From an uncultured Selenomonadales bacterium (GTDB lineage Bacteria; Bacillota; Negativicutes; Selenomonadales; Selenomonadaceae), in assembly GCA_947305445.1 (NCBI GenBank), contig CAMZDU010000042.1, forward strand, positions 1 through 7,863: a DNA stretch of 7,863 nucleotides. The letters are read 5' to 3'. Below the pieces are notes generated by a model. It had not been told where the DNA came from, searched no databases, and saw nothing but the letters and a program-made list of their open reading frames with translations. The position numbers and the translations under genes were made by a program. Shown here one piece after another: positions 6,892 through 7,863 of the stretch. Each line of letters opens with the position of its first letter. The first letter of the stretch is position 1.

Positions 6892-7213
6892 GTGGTAACC
6901 GTTACTGAGAACTTATAAAAAGTCATAAAAACTTTTATGTCCCATTCCTGCTTCGCCGCGTCCGCTTTTGCCGAAACTACTTGCGTTTGCTATGACGCTC
7001 CACAGGCTTGAATTCCCCGCTAACGTACGGGTACACATACAGGTTTCCTTGTAAGTGGAACTTCCTGCATTTTGCTTTAATGCGCTCGGGGTTTTACGAC
7101 AACAACGAGCACGAGTTGCCAACCGCATACCCCAACTTTTCAAAGAACTGTCGGGATTATAGCGCAAGTAAATTCTTCTGGCAACATAAAAGTTAATCAG
7201 TAACGGCTTTCAC
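6892..7213 (-). mobile_element. Non-coding element bounded by imperfect inverted repeats (MITE-like or structured leader)
   Basis: No convincing protein is encoded here. The outer ends are related inverted repeats. CCGTTACTGA (6899-6908) is matched exactly by TCAGTAACGG (7197-7206). Weaker matches lie outside (GTG at 6892-6894 and CAC at 7211-7213) and inside (AACTT against AAGTT). No clear target duplication is seen. Internal pairings on the - strand include GGGGT/ACCCC around a GGCAAC/GTTGTT stem near 7085-7130, CCCG/CGGG near 7018-7033, GCGTC/GACGC, and CATAAAA/TTTTATG near 6925-6940. Short translations at the lpxI-proximal side, KPVERHS (about 6998) and, in another frame, AKQEWD (6945-6956), recall PVE and KQE motifs near the C-terminus of some TnpB proteins of IS200/IS605 elements. 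That likeness is weak. It could be a MITE, a remnant IS605-type end with its guide-RNA region, or a native lpxI leader. Confidence 0.45.
7156..7184 (-). promoter_or_regulatory. Strong sigma-70 type promoter pointing at lpxI
   Basis: On the - strand TTGCCA (7184-7179) is followed after exactly 17 bases by a perfect TATAAT (7161-7156). The start site would be near 7149, about 258 bases before the lpxI ATG. It lies inside the inverted-repeat element and could drive lpxI with a long leader or make a separate small RNA. Confidence 0.65.
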
Positions 7214-7219
7214 CTCCTT
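7211..7219 (-). promoter_or_regulatory. Orphan Shine-Dalgarno sequence AAGGAGGTG
   Basis: This is a near-perfect anti-16S match on the - strand, yet no start codon follows at usable distance: the next ATG is about 25 bases on and opens only a 15-codon frame. It abuts the outer end of the inverted-repeat element whose other end touches the lpxI ATG. The simplest reading is that it is the displaced ribosome binding site of lpxI. Confidence 0.5.
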
Positions 7220-7299
7220 ATAATTTTTTGAATAGTTTTAGAAGATTTTATAACTTTTCTTTAGCTGTTGGAAGCCTCCAAAAAAATTTTGCGTCGACG

Positions 7300-7653
7300 T
7301 CAAACTTTAACGGGCGGAATTTCAGTGGCAAGTCGAGCGGCTTCCGCGTCGCGGGCGCGTTGATTTTCCTCAACAAAAGCCGGAAACTTGGAACCGAAAA
7401 TCATCATCGCGTTAAAAGTTTCAAGCTCCGTCGTCGTCTCGTTGCGCCGCCGCAAGAAAATTTCTGTGACGAGTTGTGAACAAGTTTCAAGCGAAATTTT
7501 ATCGCCGCGTTCGCGCTTACGCAGGCAGGTTTGAATGTATTCGCGGATAATTGACTCACCGGCGTCGTCAAGTTCCCTGCCGGCGTCCGTCACGGTATCG
7601 CGAATGCTTTTGGCTGTCCACGCGGCAAGCTCGGCAATTTCTCGTTCGTTCAC
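7300..7653 (-). CDS. Unrecognised 117-aa protein between lpxA and lpxI
   Basis: The start chosen is GTG 7653 (first residues M/V-NEREIAELAAW), because GGAGG lies 7-8 bases upstream; a longer frame back to 7674 would ignore that site. The product looks soluble and largely helical, charged, with many Glu and Arg (RELDDAGESIIREYIQ, CLRKRERGDKISLETC, VTEIFLRRRNETTTELE), and has no signal peptide or membrane segment. It ends with an Ala/Arg-rich helix and IPPVKV before TGA 7302-7300. I recognise no family or catalytic motif. It is 50 bp after lpxA on the same strand, so is probably cotranscribed with it. Between its stop and the orphan ribosome binding site lie about 80 AT-rich bases with only a small hairpin (7268-7281). 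Function unknown. Confidence 0.7.
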   Translation of the reverse strand: MNEREIAELAAWTAKSIRDTVTDAGRELDDAGESIIREYIQTCLRKRERGDKISLETCSQLVTEIFLRRRNETTTELETFNAMMIFGSKFPAFVEENQRARDAEAARLATEIPPVKV

Positions 7654-7702
7654 TTCAGCACCTCCGAGTTGCAATTAAAATTTTAACGAGTTGCAATAAG
7701 TG

Positions 7703-7863
7703 CTAATTGCTTTCAAAGTCGCGACGTTCACGACAAATGCCGCGTTCGGCGTTGCGAAGGAAGCGCAAGAAGTGTTCGACCTCCTCGCAAGAGTCAACCT
7801 CCTGCTCAATGACGGCGATAGCCTCCGGCAAGCTCAAGCCCGAACGATAGAGAATCTTATATG
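7703..7863 (-). CDS. lpxA: UDP-N-acetylglucosamine acyltransferase LpxA, C-terminal end (5' part outside window)
   Basis: The - strand is open from the window edge to TAG 7705-7703 and gives about 53 residues: YKILYRSGLSLPEAIAVI, then EVEHFLRFLRNAERGICR and a short tail. This fits the C-terminal helical domain of LpxA, which follows the left-handed beta helix; the YK-I-YRSGL start and the RGI-R ending are typical. LpxA transfers a 3-hydroxyacyl chain from acyl carrier protein to UDP-GlcNAc, the first step of lipid A synthesis in the cytoplasm. The identification is supported by lpxI downstream on the same strand. Catalytic residues are outside the window. Confidence 0.85.
   Translation of the reverse strand, partial: YKILYRSGLSLPEAIAVIEQEVDSCEEVEHFLRFLRNAERGICRERRDFESN

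Noticed and set aside
6913..7167. 84-aa - strand ORF in the inverted-repeat element
   Set aside because: It has no ribosome binding site, its start lies right at the predicted transcription start region, and its composition looks non-coding. Only weak TnpB-like traces occur, spread over three frames.
6892..7213. RNase P RNA, tmRNA, SRP RNA or 6S RNA
   Set aside because: None of the conserved core sequences I know for these RNAs is present on either strand.
7268..7281. Hairpin TTGGA-AGCC-TCCAA as a terminator after the 117-aa gene
   Set aside because: The stem is only 5 bp. On the - strand the T run precedes rather than follows it, and on the + strand it is followed by A residues.

Overview
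The window looks like chromosomal DNA from a diderm Firmicute, most likely Negativicutes (Selenomonas-like). Pointers are the end of lpxA followed by an LpxI-type UDP-2,3-diacylglucosamine hydrolase (lipid A synthesis), a Gram-positive-type dnaX-ybaB-recR operon, and a TPR/O-GlcNAc-transferase-like glycosyltransferase of the sort common in Selenomonas relatives. Coding DNA mixes GC-rich codons with very frequent AAAATTTT-like runs. The taxonomic call is inference.

Left part, + strand: the 3' end of an Lrp/AsnC regulator (2-286), a small unrecognised ORF (297-614), a class I/II PLP aminotransferase (622-1645) and the TPR glycosyltransferase (1660-2417). They are tightly spaced and read like one operon. 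The last two are broken. The aminotransferase lacks about 35 codons (out of frame) near 987 and about 19 codons (in frame) near 1287. The glycosyltransferase has a +1 shift at an A8 tract and has lost roughly 270 codons near 2095. A symmetric hairpin (2421-2458) serves as a shared terminator for this operon and the convergent one.

Middle, - strand: dnaX (4990 to 3508), ybaB and recR form a DNA replication/repair operon behind a good sigma-70 promoter (TTGACG-17-TAAAAT). ybaB and recR are intact. dnaX is split into two frames by what looks like a 28-bp insertion at 4375-4402, in the ATPase region. That is odd for an essential gene and calls for a check of the assembly, a second gene copy, or recoding.

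Right part, - strand: the lpxA 3' end (7863 to 7703), an unrecognised 117-aa protein (7653 to 7300), a roughly 320-bp non-coding segment bounded by an imperfect inverted repeat (6892-7213), lpxI (6891 to 6088), and a lone FecCD-type iron permease (6056 to 5085). The non-coding segment lies between an orphan Shine-Dalgarno sequence (7211-7219) and the lpxI start codon. It carries a strong promoter (TTGCCA-17-TATAAT) aimed at lpxI and has faint traces of a TnpB C-terminus. A terminator-like hairpin covers the lpxI stop codon, and the permease follows it with no ribosome binding site.

The two things most worth a second look are the structured element in front of lpxI and the cluster of indels in three neighbouring loci, including dnaX.
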